The notes: a model not told the origin generated them from the letters alone. Positions 7,787 to 17,411 are shown, counted from the stretch's first letter. The stretch: DNA of 64,000 nt from Dechloromonas denitrificans (GCF_001551835.1 NZ_LODL01000007.1:1-64000); one strand, 5' to 3'. Numbers and translations are program-made.

Positions 7787-10700
7787 ATGGAACTGCCGGA
7801 TTACGCCGAGCTGCACTGCCTTTCCAACTTCAGCTTTTTGCGTGGCGCCTCGCACCCCGAGGAACTGGTCGAGCGGGCGCAGGGGCAGGGCTATGCGGCG
7901 CTGGCTCTGACCGACGAATGTTCGCTGGCCGGCGTCGTGCGGGCACATCAGGCGGCCAAGGCGGCTGGCCTGAAATTCATTGTCGGTAGCGAAATGACGA
8001 TGCTTGATGGCCTGAAGCTCGTCTTTCTGGCCTGCAATCGTCACGGCTACGGCAATCTCTCGGCGCTGATCACGCTCGCCCGGCGGCGCGCCGAAAAAGG
8101 GACTTACACCCTGCAGCGCAAGGACCTGGAGGCGATTTCGCCGAGCGGCGCCTTGCCTGATTGCCTTGTCCTCTGGGTGGCCGACGAAAATGCCTCGGCG
8201 GACGACGGGCGCTGGCTGGCCCGGCGTTTTCCCGGCCGCGCCTGGTTGGCGGTCGAACTGCACGCCGGGCCGGACGATGCAGCAAAGCTGGAAGCCTTGC
8301 AGGCGCTCGGCGCGGCCTGCAACTTGCCGCTGGTGGCGGCGGGCGATGTGCATATGCATGTCCGCGCCCGGCGGCCGGTGCAGGATGTGCTGACCGCCTT
8401 GCGCCTGAAAACCTCGGTCTTCGAAGCCGGCTACCGGCTCTTTCCGAATGGCGAACGCCACCTGCGCTCGCGGCTGCGCCTGTCGCGCCTCTACCCGCCG
8501 GAAATGCTGGCCGAGAGCGTGCAGATCGCCGCGCGCTGCGCGTTTTCGCTTGATGAACTGCGCTACGAATATCCCGAGGAAATCGTCCCGCCTGGCGAAA
8601 CGCCGGCCTCGTGGCTACGCGCCGAAACCGAACGCGGCCTGCAGCGGCGCTATCCGGCCGGCGTCCCGGCCAGCGTCCGTGAGCGGATCGAGCACGAACT
8701 GACGCTGATCGCCGAGATGGCTTACGAAGCCTATTTCCTGACCGTCTACGACATCGTCTGCTTTGCCCGCAGCCAGGACATCCTTTGCCAGGGGCGCGGT
8801 TCGGCGGCCAATTCGGCCGTCTGCTACGCGCTCGGCGTGACCGAGGTCGATCCGGCCCGCTCGGCCTTGCTGTTCGAGCGTTTCGTCTCGAAGGAACGCG
8901 GCGAGCCGCCGGACATCGACGTCGATTTTGAACACGAGCGACGCGAGGAGGTCATCCAGTACATCTACCAAAAGTACGGGCGTGAGCGGGCGGCGCTGGC
9001 CGCGGCGTTGATCACCTACCGGACCAAGGGCGCTTTGCGCGATGCCGGCCGGGCGCTCGGTTTCGGTATCGCCCAGATCAACGCGCTAACCGCCTCGCTG
9101 GCCTGGTGGGACAAGCGCGAGCAATTGCCGGAGCGTTTCGCCGAATTGGGCCTCGATCCGCAGGCGCCGCGCGTCGAGAAATGGCTGGCGATTGCCGAAG
9201 CCCTGCGCGGTTTTCCCCGGCATCTGACGCAGCACGTCGGCGGCTTTGTCATCTCGCGCGGGCCGCTGTCCCGGCTGGTACCGGTCGAGAACGCGGCGAT
9301 GTCCGAGCGCAGCGTGATCCAGTGGGACAAGGACGATCTCGATGCGATGGGCCTGATGAAGGTCGATATCCTGGCCCTCGGCATGCTGACGGCGATTCGC
9401 CGGATGTTGCAGACGGTCGGCGAGGCCGGCGGTCGACCGCTCAAAATGCACGAAATCCCGGCCGAGGACCCGGCGACCTACGCCATGCTTGGCCGGGCCG
9501 ACAGCATGGGCGTTTTCCAGGTTGAATCGCGCGCCCAGATGGCGATGCTGCCGCGTTTGCGGCCGCAGTTTTTTTACGACCTCGTGGTCGAAGTGGCGTT
9601 GGTCCGGCCGGGGCCGATCCAGGGCGACATGGTGCATCCCTACCTGAAGCGGCGGCAGGGGCTGGAGCGCATCGAGAAAATTTCGCCGGGCGTCGATGCC
9701 GTGCTGGCGCGCACCTGCGGCGTGCCGATCTTTCAGGAACAGGTCATGCAACTGGCCGTCGTCGCTGCCAATTTCACGCCGGGCGAGGCCGACCAGTTGC
9801 GGCGGGCGATGGCGGCCTGGAAACGCAAGGGCGGGCTAGAGCCATTCGAGCAGAAACTGCGCGCCGGCATGGCCGCCAACGGGCTGCCGGACAGTTTTGC
9901 GACGCGCATCATCGCGCAGATCCAGGGCTTCGGCGAATACGGCTTTCCCGAGAGCCACGCCAGCAGTTTCGCCTTGCTGGTTTACGTTTCGGCCTGGCTC
10001 AAGCGCCACCACCCGGCGGCCTTCCTGTGCGGCCTGCTCAACAGCCAGCCGATGGGTTTCTACTCGCCGTCGATGCTGATCCAGGACGCCCGGCGCCACG
10101 GCGTCCAGGTGCTGCCGCCGGACGTCACGGCCAGCGACTGGGAGAGCCGGATCGACGAGCGCGGCGCCGTCCGCCTCGGACTGCGTGAAATCAGTGGTTT
10201 TTCCCGGCGTGTCGCCGAAAGTCTGGCGGTCGACCGGCAAAAAAGGCCATTTTCCAGCGTCGCCGATCTGGCGGCACGGCTCGGCCTGCAGCGGCGCGAT
10301 CTCGACCTGCTGGCCGCCGCCGACGCCCTGCAGAGCCTGGCCGGTCATCGGCGGCAGGCAGCATGGGAAGCCAGCGCCGCCGTCGTGCAAGGCGATCTGT
10401 TCGACGGTTTGCCGGCCCGTGAGGCGAATACCGAATTGCCGGCGCCCGGTGCCGGTGAAAATCTGGTGGCCGATTACCACAGCCTCGGCCTGACGCTGCG
10501 CCAGCATCCATTGACGCTTTTGCGGCCGCAGTTGTTCGAACGCCGTTTTGTCACGGCGGCCGAACTGAAGACCACCGGTCATCGGGCGCTGGTCCGCGTC
10601 GCCGGCATCGTCGTCGGCCGCCAGCGGCCGGGTATGGCGACCGGTGTCGTCTTCGTGACGCTGGAGGATGAAAGCGGGCTGACCAATGTCGTCGTTCAGC

Positions 10701-10867
10701 CGCAACTGGTCGACCAGCAGCGCCGCGAACTGCTCGGCGCCAGGCTGCTCGGCGTTTATGGCCAGTTGCAGAAGGAGGGCGAGGTGGTGCATCTGGTCGC
10801 CAAGCGGCTGGTCGATCTGTCCGCCTGGCTGGGTCGGCTGGAAACTTCCAGCCGCGATTTCCACTAA
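7787..10867 (+). CDS. dnaE2: Error-prone DNA polymerase III alpha subunit DnaE2 (ImuC)
   Basis: This C-family polymerase makes the mutagenic bypass synthesis of the SOS mutasome. The 1026-residue product is full length. It starts with a PHP domain (ELHCLSNFSFLRGAS at residues about 8-22). The polymerase palm contains PDIDVDFEHERREEVIQYIY, including the catalytic aspartates. An OB-fold lies near the C-terminus. The start is ATG 7787, preceded by GGGAGGG; the frame upstream overlaps imuB and is not conserved. It is the last gene of the cassette, 16 bases after imuB. Its TAA stop coincides with the left end of a MITE-like element. Confidence 0.96.
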   Translation: MELPDYAELHCLSNFSFLRGASHPEELVERAQGQGYAALALTDECSLAGVVRAHQAAKAAGLKFIVGSEMTMLDGLKLVFLACNRHGYGNLSALITLARRRAEKGTYTLQRKDLEAISPSGALPDCLVLWVADENASADDGRWLARRFPGRAWLAVELHAGPDDAAKLEALQALGAACNLPLVAAGDVHMHVRARRPVQDVLTALRLKTSVFEAGYRLFPNGERHLRSRLRLSRLYPPEMLAESVQIAARCAFSLDELRYEYPEEIVPPGETPASWLRAETERGLQRRYPAGVPASVRERIEHELTLIAEMAYEAYFLTVYDIVCFARSQDILCQGRGSAANSAVCYALGVTEVDPARSALLFERFVSKERGEPPDIDVDFEHERREEVIQYIYQKYGRERAALAAALITYRTKGALRDAGRALGFGIAQINALTASLAWWDKREQLPERFAELGLDPQAPRVEKWLAIAEALRGFPRHLTQHVGGFVISRGPLSRLVPVENAAMSERSVIQWDKDDLDAMGLMKVDILALGMLTAIRRMLQTVGEAGGRPLKMHEIPAEDPATYAMLGRADSMGVFQVESRAQMAMLPRLRPQFFYDLVVEVALVRPGPIQGDMVHPYLKRRQGLERIEKISPGVDAVLARTCGVPIFQEQVMQLAVVAANFTPGEADQLRRAMAAWKRKGGLEPFEQKLRAGMAANGLPDSFATRIIAQIQGFGEYGFPESHASSFALLVYVSAWLKRHHPAAFLCGLLNSQPMGFYSPSMLIQDARRHGVQVLPPDVTASDWESRIDERGAVRLGLREISGFSRRVAESLAVDRQKRPFSSVADLAARLGLQRRDLDLLAAADALQSLAGHRRQAAWEASAAVVQGDLFDGLPAREANTELPAPGAGENLVADYHSLGLTLRQHPLTLLRPQLFERRFVTAAELKTTGHRALVRVAGIVVGRQRPGMATGVVFVTLEDESGLTNVVVQPQLVDQQRRELLGARLLGVYGQLQKEGEVVHLVAKRLVDLSAWLGRLETSSRDFH

Positions 10868-10979
10868 GGAAGCGCTGATTAAATCCGATTAGTCATTCCC
10901 GCGAAGGCGGGAATCCAGAAAAATCAACGAACTGGATCCCCGCCTGCGCGGGGATGACGAATATTTCAGCGTTTCCCTA
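10865..10979. mobile_element. MITE-like repeat element with terminal inverted repeats
   Basis: About 115 bases with no coding capacity. The ends TAAGGAAGCGCTGATTAAATC and its inverted partner at 10959-10979 match at 15 of 21 positions. Inside, 10892-10918 and 10932-10958 form a long hairpin, and each arm is itself palindromic (ATTCCCGC/GCGGGAAT and ATCCCCGC/GCGGGGAT). The ATTCCCGCGAAGGCGGGAAT type of repeat is common between genes of many proteobacteria. It may also act as the terminator for dnaE2. The left end supplies the dnaE2 stop codon. Confidence 0.75.
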
Positions 10980-11002
10980 AAGGGCAAAAAGCGAAGGCGC
11001 TG

Positions 11003-11464
11003 TCAGCCGGCGTGCTTTTCCCAGCGCGCAGCGGCGCTGTCGTCCGTCTCGCGGGCATCAACCCAGCGCCCGCCGTCCGGCGTCGCTTCGCGCTTCCAGA
11101 ACGGAGCGCGGGTCTTCAGGTAATCCATGATGAATTCGCAGGCGGCAAAGGCTTCGCCGCGATGGGCGCTGGTCACGGCGACCAGCACGATCTGGTCGCA
11201 GGGCTTGAGCGGCCCGACGCGATGGATGACCAGCGCATCGTAAATCTCCCAGCGGCCCTTGGCCTGGGCGACGATCTCTTCCAGCGCCTTCTCGGTCATC
11301 CCCGGGTAATGCTCCAGCGTCATTTCCGACACCGCCGCGCCATCGTTCAGGTCGCGCACCAAGCCGAGGAAACTGGCCTGGGCACCGACGCGGGCGTCGC
11401 CGGCGCGCAGCGCGGCCAGCTCGGCACCGACATCAAAATCCGCTTCCTGAACCCGGACCTTCAT
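11003..11464 (-). CDS. moaE: Molybdopterin synthase catalytic subunit
   Basis: MoaE, with thiocarboxylated MoaD, inserts the dithiolene sulfurs into precursor Z (cPMP) to make molybdopterin. The 153-residue protein contains the conserved ASFLGLVRD segment, TSAHRGEAFAACEF and the catalytic lysines Lys117 and Lys124 (YLKTRAPFWKRE), two residues from E. coli numbering. Only one base separates its start from the prfC stop, so the two are cotranscribed. The other moa genes are not in this window. With the mod locus further on, it shows that the cell uses molybdenum both for molybdopterin enzymes and, presumably, nitrogenase. Confidence 0.95.
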   Translation of the reverse strand: MKVRVQEADFDVGAELAALRAGDARVGAQASFLGLVRDLNDGAAVSEMTLEHYPGMTEKALEEIVAQAKGRWEIYDALVIHRVGPLKPCDQIVLVAVTSAHRGEAFAACEFIMDYLKTRAPFWKREATPDGGRWVDARETDDSAAARWEKHAG

Positions 11465-11465
11465 C

Positions 11466-13052
11466 TCAGATCACCTCGCGCGCTTCGAGGAAGCGCAGAT
11501 TGGGATACTTTTCTTTGACCATGTTCAGGTAAACATTGTTCGGTGCCAGGTAGACCGGGTCATCAGCACCATCGAGCGCGACGTTGGCGCTGTAGCGGTC
11601 GGAAAGCTGGCGCAGTTCGTTGGCGTCGCCGTGAATCCAGCGCGCCGTCGAGCAGTTGTAGCTTTCGAAGATGACCTTGACGCCGTATTCGTTCTCGAGC
11701 CGGCTGGCGACGACGTCGAACTGCAGGATGCCGACCGCGCCGAGAATCATGTCGGTGCCGGCGAGCGGCCGGAAGAGCTGCGTTGCGCCCTCTTCCGCCA
11801 GCTGCTGCAAGCCCTTCTGCAGTTGCTTGATCTTCAGCGGATTGGCGATGCGGGCGAGGCGGAAATGTTCCGGTGCAAAGGACGGAATACCGGTGAAGCG
11901 CAGGTCTTCGCCCTCGGTGAAGGTTTCGCCGAGACGGATCGAACCGTGGTTCGGGATGCCGATGATATCGCCCGGCCAGGCTTCGTCGGTGGTCGAGCGG
12001 TCACGCGCCATGAAGGTGATGGCGTTGTTAATCGACAGGGTCTTGCCGGTCGCCACCTGCTTGACCTTCATGCCGCGGTCGAAACGCCCCGAGCAGACGC
12101 GCAGGAAGGCAATGCGGTCGCGGTGCTTGGGGTCCATGTTGGCCTGGATCTTGAACACGAAGCCGGAGAACTTGCCTTCGTCCGGCTCGACGCGGCGGGT
12201 CACGGCCGGGCGGGCAATCGGCGGCGGCGACAGGTCAACCACGGCATCGAGCAAACTCTGCACGCCGAAGTTGTTGACCGCCGAACCGAAGAAGACCGGC
12301 GACTGCTTGCCGCTCAGGTAGGCCTCGGCGTCGAAGGCGTGCGAAGCGCCACGGACCAGTTCGATATCGACCCGCAACTCGTCGGCCTGCGTGCCGATCA
12401 GCTCGTCGAGGCGCGGGTTGTCGAGGCCCTGGATGATCTCGGCGGTGCCCTTCTCGGCCTGCGGATCGAAGAAGGCGATGGCGTCGTCGTAGAGGTGATA
12501 GACGCCACGGAAACGCTTGCCCATGCCGATTGGCCAGGTCATCGGGGCGCACTGGATGCCGAGCACCGACTCGATTTCGTCGAGCAGGTCGATCGGCTCC
12601 TTGCCTTCGCGGTCGAGCTTGTTGATGAAGGTCAGAATGGGCGTGTCGCGCATGCGGCAAACGTTGAGCAGCTTGATGGTCTGGGCTTCGACGCCGTTCA
12701 CCGAGTCGATCACCATCACCGCCGAGTCGACGGCGGTCAGCGTGCGATAGGTGTCTTCCGAAAAGTCTTCGTGACCCGGCGTGTCGAGCAAGTTGACCAT
12801 GCATTCGCGGTACGGGAACTGCATCACCGACGAGGTCACCGAAATGCCGCGCTGCTTCTCCAGCTCCATCCAGTCCGAGGTCGCATGGCGCGACGCCTTG
12901 CGGGCGCGCACTTCGCCGGCCACCTGAATGGCGCCGCCGAACCACAGCAGTTTTTCGGTCAGCGTGGTTTTACCCGCGTCAGGGTGGGAAATGATGGCAA
13001 AAGTACGCCGGCGGGCGATTTCAGTGTCGAGAGCAGTCACGGCAGGCTTCAA
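11466..13052 (-). CDS. prfC: Peptide chain release factor 3
   Basis: A translational GTPase that recycles release factors 1 and 2 from the ribosome and takes part in post-transfer quality control. The 528-residue product has the complete G domain: P-loop [14 protein letters not shown] near residue 21, [14 protein letters not shown], and NKLD, followed by the beta-barrel and C-terminal domains of the RF3 type. The start is well defined by the conserved N-terminal [18 protein letters not shown]. It is the first gene of a prfC-moaE transcript. Confidence 0.96.
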   Translation of the reverse strand: MKPAVTALDTEIARRRTFAIISHPDAGKTTLTEKLLWFGGAIQVAGEVRARKASRHATSDWMELEKQRGISVTSSVMQFPYRECMVNLLDTPGHEDFSEDTYRTLTAVDSAVMVIDSVNGVEAQTIKLLNVCRMRDTPILTFINKLDREGKEPIDLLDEIESVLGIQCAPMTWPIGMGKRFRGVYHLYDDAIAFFDPQAEKGTAEIIQGLDNPRLDELIGTQADELRVDIELVRGASHAFDAEAYLSGKQSPVFFGSAVNNFGVQSLLDAVVDLSPPPIARPAVTRRVEPDEGKFSGFVFKIQANMDPKHRDRIAFLRVCSGRFDRGMKVKQVATGKTLSINNAITFMARDRSTTDEAWPGDIIGIPNHGSIRLGETFTEGEDLRFTGIPSFAPEHFRLARIANPLKIKQLQKGLQQLAEEGATQLFRPLAGTDMILGAVGILQFDVVASRLENEYGVKVIFESYNCSTARWIHGDANELRQLSDRYSANVALDGADDPVYLAPNNVYLNMVKEKYPNLRFLEAREVI

Positions 13053-13397
13053 AAAGCGGAAAGTCGGCGATTATACCCGCGCTGCCCGGCAAGCACCGGG
13101 GCTTGCCGCGCAAGCGCACGATGCGGCCTATTGCTACGGTCAACCGGGGAAAACAACCAAAATTGAAAATGTGAATGCAAAAAAAGCGGCATCCAAGCGC
13201 CCCGCCATTCTTTCGATCAAGCGAGATAAGCTGGTTGCCATGCGTTACCCACCGACGGCAGCGCGCGTATTGACTTAGCATAGACAGAACTCCAGAATCC
13301 TCTGTCCTCAAAGAAGAACCAGCAAAAACGTGGCCTGTCCCCTCTCGCTCAAAATGGCTGCCAACGCCGCCTGCTTTTACCTGCCAAGGAACGCGGC
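13053..13397. other. 345-base intergenic region, no gene seen
   Basis: Divergent promoter region between prfC and the lipoprotein gene. It holds the left copy of a 16-base direct repeat at 13084-13099. The rest is noticeably richer in A and T than the flanks and contains only short, unsupported ORFs. Confidence 0.6.
13084..13099 (+). repeat. Direct repeat GCCCGGCAAGCACCGG, left copy
   Basis: A perfect 16-base match to 14224-14239, 1140 bases away in the same orientation. The pair brackets the lipoprotein gene. Confidence 0.7.
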
Positions 13398-14183
13398 ATG
13401 AACCGGAATGTACCTCGCAAGGCGCTGGCGATTACTGTCTTGATCGCCACCCTTAGCCTGAACGCTTGTGCCGGGTTGTTCGGATTAGGCAGCGACAGTT
13501 GGCAGGAGGAAGTCCTGCTGCACGATGGGCAGAAGATCATTGTTGAGCGCTCTCAAACCTATGGCGGTCAGCATGAAATTGGGCAGAGCAGTCCGGTCAG
13601 GGAACACACGATTCGTTTCCAGTTGCTCCAATCCGCTCAGACCGTGACCTGGAAAAGCGACTATGGTCCAGAACTTGGTCGCACCAATTTCAATGTATTG
13701 GCGCTCCACATCCAAGACGATTCCCCCTATCTGGTAGCTGAGCCCAATCTCTGCCTCGCCTACAACAAATGGGGTCGCCCCAATCCCCCATACGTCGTTT
13801 TCAAATATACGGGTGGTTCGTGGCAACGGATCAATTTGGCAGAACTTCCCACCGAATTCAAGCACATCAATCTCATCGTCAATAACGGCTTAACGGATGC
13901 GATTGAAAGGGCCGCGCGCGACAAGGGCTATGTCTCGGCAGAAAGAGTGGAAAGCTTCAACCATAGTCTTACGCAACCAGAATACAAAGCCATCCTGCGG
14001 CAAGGTGTAGAAAATCCAGAAGGTAGTAGCTGTATCAAATCGGATTTTTATGGAAAAGCAGGCTGGCTAAGCCCCGACTGGTTTACGAGGCAACCTTCGT
14101 TGGAAGCATGCCTGCAATTCTGTGGGCGTAGGGAAATTGAGGCTGATATCTGCCCGTGTAAAACGATATTTCTGAGGAAATAA
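13398..14183 (+). CDS. Putative lipoprotein of unknown function
   Basis: I cannot assign a function. The 261-residue product begins with a charged n-region and hydrophobic core ending in the lipobox LNAC (Cys24), so it is probably a lipidated envelope protein. The mature part contains several predicted strands, and its C-terminal 60 residues are cysteine-containing (SSCIKSDF, EACLQFCGRRE, DICPCKTIF), which could form disulfides in the periplasm. Base composition and codon use are less GC-rich than neighbouring genes. The gene is monocistronic, framed by a 16-base direct repeat, and both sides look like vertical core genes. Recent acquisition is likely. Confidence 0.75.
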   Translation: MNRNVPRKALAITVLIATLSLNACAGLFGLGSDSWQEEVLLHDGQKIIVERSQTYGGQHEIGQSSPVREHTIRFQLLQSAQTVTWKSDYGPELGRTNFNVLALHIQDDSPYLVAEPNLCLAYNKWGRPNPPYVVFKYTGGSWQRINLAELPTEFKHINLIVNNGLTDAIERAARDKGYVSAERVESFNHSLTQPEYKAILRQGVENPEGSSCIKSDFYGKAGWLSPDWFTRQPSLEACLQFCGRREIEADICPCKTIFLRK

Positions 14184-14223
14184 TGCGGTAGACAGACCAC
14201 GGTTTTATGCCCTGATCTGCACA

Positions 14224-14239
14224 GCCCGGCAAGCACCGG
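14224..14239 (+). repeat. Direct repeat GCCCGGCAAGCACCGG, right copy
   Basis: A perfect copy of 13084-13099. It lies four bases outside the stop codon of the DUF2189 gene, at the boundary where normal GC-rich composition resumes. Confidence 0.7.
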
Positions 14240-14242
14240 CGT

Positions 14243-14971
14243 TTACGACGCAGGCAGCACCTGCCGGTACAAGGCCCGGCTGGCATAGGCCATCCAGGGC
14301 AAGGTCAGCGGCAACAGCGGCAGCAACAGCACGCTGCCGATGGTCAGGGCGGCCAGCACGGCCGCCCACAGCATGGCTGCCGGAAAACTGTCGAAGACGA
14401 CCCGGACGCTGAGCACCACCGCCTCGACCAGCCCGGCCCGCCGTTCGCAAAGCAGCGGCACGGAAAAAGCCGAGACGCCGAAGAGCAGCAAGGCCACCAC
14501 CAGACCGGAGACGGAGGCCCAGCGGAAGAACTTGAGGACCCCGGCCGCCGTAGCCAGATCGGCCACCCAGACAGGGGTCTGGCCGAGCATGTAGGCATAG
14601 AGAATGGCCGCATCAGTGACGAAGATCATGAACAGCAGGCCGCAGACCAGGGCCAGCGCCCACAGCGCCCGCGAGGCAACGGCAAAGCCGGCCAGCACGT
14701 TGCCGAAGGCGATGCGCTCACCTCGCTCGTAGGCGCCGGCAATGCCGTAAAAACCGGCCAGAATGACCGGCCCGACCAGCATGAAGGCACCGGCCGCGGC
14801 AATCACGAAAGGCGTCCAGCCCTGGAGCAGCAAACCACCGAAAATCAGGCCGCCGGCGAAGACGAAGATCAGCGAATAGGCGATGCTGACACCCCGTGTC
14901 GCACTGGCCAAACGCCAGCCATCGGCCAATGCCCGCCAGATTGTTGCGCTGCTGAAGGATTGGATAGGCAT
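14243..14971 (-). CDS. DUF2189-type integral membrane protein
   Basis: The 242-residue product has about six hydrophobic helices and resembles the DUF2189 family of inner-membrane proteins, whose function is unknown. The N-terminal SSATIWRALADGWRLASA segment and the GPVILAGFYGIAGAYERGE loop after the second helix pair are typical. ATG 14971 is chosen because translation from 15037 would add 22 polar residues with no family support. It is divergent from a diguanylate cyclase, sharing about 160 bases of upstream DNA. No partner gene suggests a role. Confidence 0.75.
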   Translation of the reverse strand: MPIQSFSSATIWRALADGWRLASATRGVSIAYSLIFVFAGGLIFGGLLLQGWTPFVIAAAGAFMLVGPVILAGFYGIAGAYERGERIAFGNVLAGFAVASRALWALALVCGLLFMIFVTDAAILYAYMLGQTPVWVADLATAAGVLKFFRWASVSGLVVALLLFGVSAFSVPLLCERRAGLVEAVVLSVRVVFDSFPAAMLWAAVLAALTIGSVLLLPLLPLTLPWMAYASRALYRQVLPAS

Positions 14972-15134
14972 GATGACGGCCACGGAAACGGATGGGGGAG
15001 TGCCCAGCCTAGCCGATGAATGCCGCTCGGTCACCAATCCAGATCAAACATTCGGCGGCTCGCGCCATGACCAACACCTAAATTTCGGTAAAAGTTCACG
15101 CAAACAGGCGGCTTGGGCCGTTATCCTAGCAGTC

Positions 15135-16892
15135 ATGCCCAGCCTGTTCCGCCCCCTGCCGCGAGTTCGCCCAGCCGGTTTCCTGCCAGAACGTCGCTGG
15201 TGGATCTGGCTCGCGCTGCTCTGGCTAGCGCTGGCGTCGACGAGTCGTGCCGAAGTGCCCGCGCTAAGCGCGCTACCCGAGCAGGCACTGGGCCGCCACC
15301 TCGGCATCCTACCGGAAATGAAACAGCCGCTGACACTGGCGGAAGCCGTCGCCCAACAGCAGCAGGGGCAGTTCCGTTCCACCGAGCAGGTGGTACCCAA
15401 ATTCGGCATCGGTTCGCCGCCAATCTGGCTGCACCTGGCCGTCAGCAATGACAGCGATCAGGCCGTGCGGCGCCAGTTGCAGCTCGAAATCTCCTGGCTC
15501 GACCGGATCGAGGTCTATCACACCCAGGGAACAAAGGTCGTCGGCCAATGGCTGGCCGGCGACGGCGACGCCTCCTTCCAGCATCCGCTGCCCGGCCTCG
15601 GCTACGTGTTCGACGTGCAACTGCCGCCCGGCCGCAACGACATCTACCTGCGCGTGGCCACCACCGACCCACTGGTCGCCCCGCTACGCCTGCTCGACGC
15701 AGCGCAGGCGGCGACCCTCAAGCAGCAGCACGACTATGGCTACGGCCTGCTCTACGGCTTCCTGCTGGCGCTGATTGCCTATAACGCGATGCTTTTCATC
15801 GGCCTGCGCGAACGCGGCTATCTCGATTACACCCTTTATCTTGGCAGCTTCGTCATTCTCCACCTGGCCTACAGCGGTCACGCCTACGCCTGGCTGTGGC
15901 CCGGCCAAGCCGTTTTCCAGCAATACGCCATTCCGCTGATGATGGTCACTTTCAGTTGCCTCGGCCTGCGTTTCGCCAGCGGCTTCCTGAACCTGCGCCA
16001 GCATGCGCCGCTTGCCCATCGCCTGGTCTATTGGCTGATCGTCAGCATCCTCGGCCTGGTCTTCGGCGCGGTCCTGCTGCGAAGCCCGCAGGCCGCGGTA
16101 ACGATCGCCTTCCTGTTCGTGCTGATCTTCTCGGTGACCATGGTCTGGCTCGGCATCATCACCATTCGCCACGGGCGGATCGCCGGCCGCTATTTCATCG
16201 CCGCCGCGCTGACCACGCTGCTCGGCAGCACGACAACCGCCCTCGCCGTCTGGCAGGGCCTGCCCTACAGCACGCTCGCCTTCCATGCCGCCGGCTGGGG
16301 TGTGGTCTTCGAGGGCATCCTGCTCGCTCTGGCCCTCGCCTACCGCATGCGCCAGCATCAGAACGCCCGCCTGCAGGCCGAACAACTGGCCCGGACCGAC
16401 CCGCTGACCAGCCTGCTCAACCGGCGCGCCTTTTTCGAACATGCCGGGCCGCTGTGGAGCGCCGCCTTGCGCAACCAGCGGCCGCTGTCAGTGATCATGG
16501 CCGACATCGACCATTTCAAGAGCATCAACGACAACCATGGCCATGCCACCGGCGACAAGGTGCTGGCCGCCGTTTCCCGGCGCCTGGCAGAGGCCTGCCG
16601 CAACAGCGACATCGCCGCCCGCTGGGGTGGCGAGGAGTTCGTCATGCTGCTGCAGGACACCGATGCCCGCCAGGCCGCCCAGCTCGCCGAACGGCTACGC
16701 GCTGAAATCGAGGGCCTGAAGCTCGGCCCGACCGGCTATCCGATGAAGCTCTCAGCCAGCTTCGGCATCGCCCAGCTTGGCGAACATGAATCGCTCGACC
16801 AGTTGATTCGCGAAGCCGACCAATGGCTCTATCAGGCCAAGCAAAATGGCCGCAACCGGGTGGCCGGCGCCCTGCAGACCGAAAGTGCCTGA
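15135..16892 (+). CDS. Diguanylate cyclase with 7TMR-DISM sensor
   Basis: Predicted inner-membrane enzyme making cyclic di-GMP. The 585-residue product, from ATG 15135, has a signal-like helix, a periplasmic 7TMR-DISM sensing domain (residues about 35-180), seven transmembrane helices (about 190-395), and a GGDEF domain. The active-site motif is GGEEF near residue 498, a functional variant. Just before it, RNSDIAARW provides the RxxD inhibitory site, so feedback by c-di-GMP is likely. DISM domains often sense carbohydrates or other small ligands, but the ligand here is unknown. It stands alone between a divergent DUF2189 gene and the convergent metal operon. Confidence 0.9.
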   Translation: MPSLFRPLPRVRPAGFLPERRWWIWLALLWLALASTSRAEVPALSALPEQALGRHLGILPEMKQPLTLAEAVAQQQQGQFRSTEQVVPKFGIGSPPIWLHLAVSNDSDQAVRRQLQLEISWLDRIEVYHTQGTKVVGQWLAGDGDASFQHPLPGLGYVFDVQLPPGRNDIYLRVATTDPLVAPLRLLDAAQAATLKQQHDYGYGLLYGFLLALIAYNAMLFIGLRERGYLDYTLYLGSFVILHLAYSGHAYAWLWPGQAVFQQYAIPLMMVTFSCLGLRFASGFLNLRQHAPLAHRLVYWLIVSILGLVFGAVLLRSPQAAVTIAFLFVLIFSVTMVWLGIITIRHGRIAGRYFIAAALTTLLGSTTTALAVWQGLPYSTLAFHAAGWGVVFEGILLALALAYRMRQHQNARLQAEQLARTDPLTSLLNRRAFFEHAGPLWSAALRNQRPLSVIMADIDHFKSINDNHGHATGDKVLAAVSRRLAEACRNSDIAARWGGEEFVMLLQDTDARQAAQLAERLRAEIEGLKLGPTGYPMKLSASFGIAQLGEHESLDQLIREADQWLYQAKQNGRNRVAGALQTESA

Positions 16893-16925
16893 ACTCGCCC
16901 GAGCACCGCTCGGCCAGGCCCCGAC

Positions 16926-17411
16926 TCAGCGATAGCTGGCGAAAACCCGGGCGCTGCCGTCGCGCAGCACCAGCAGCACGTCGTGGGCGTCGCGCCGACC
17001 GCCGTAGGCCGGCCCGTCCATGCCCGGCGAACCGACCGGCATGCCCGGCGCGGCGATGCCGAGCGCGGCCGGTTTCTCGGCCAGCAGGCGGCGGATGTCG
17101 CTGGCCGGCACATGGCCCTCGACGACATAGCCGCCGACGCGCGCCGTGTGGCAGGAGCCGTAGCGCTCAGGCAGGCCGAAGCGTTGCCGGGCCGCCTGGT
17201 TGCCGGTATCGAAGACACGCACCGCAAAGCCACTGTCCTCGATATGCTTGATCCAGTCGCTGCAGCAACCGCAGTTCGGGTCTTTCCAGACCTCGACCAG
17301 CGGCGCCCGCGTCGCCGCCCGGGCAACTGACGGCAAAGCCAAGCTCGCCCCCAGGCCCAGACCGGCGAGCAACAGACGGCGACGGGCAATGCCAATTCCT
17401 GATCCGTTCAT
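16926..17411 (-). CDS. DUF411 metal-binding periplasmic protein
   Basis: Probably binds a metal ion, copper being the usual suggestion for DUF411, in the periplasm. The 161-residue product has a twin-arginine-like signal (RRRLLLAGLGLG, ending near residue 32). The mature part begins with the family's VWKDPNCGCCSDW motif (Cys47, Cys49, Cys50) followed by GSCHTARVGGYVVEGHVP and a Met-containing GMPVGSPGMDG loop. It is the last gene of the seven-gene RND efflux operon, 18 bases after its neighbour, which supports a role in metal handling. Confidence 0.88.
   Translation of the reverse strand: MNGSGIGIARRRLLLAGLGLGASLALPSVARAATRAPLVEVWKDPNCGCCSDWIKHIEDSGFAVRVFDTGNQAARQRFGLPERYGSCHTARVGGYVVEGHVPASDIRRLLAEKPAALGIAAPGMPVGSPGMDGPAYGGRRDAHDVLLVLRDGSARVFASYR

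Noticed and set aside
9836..10864. 342-codon open frame opposite the end of dnaE2
   Set aside because: Antisense shadow of a strongly conserved gene; no ribosome-binding site or domain.
10886..10958. Paired palindromes as a CRISPR array
   Set aside because: Only two inverted, not direct, units, no spacers and no cas genes; it fits a MITE-like element.
14048..14286. Short minus-strand ORFs at the end of the lipoprotein gene
   Set aside because: They overlap the lipoprotein gene antisense and have no start signals or conserved features.
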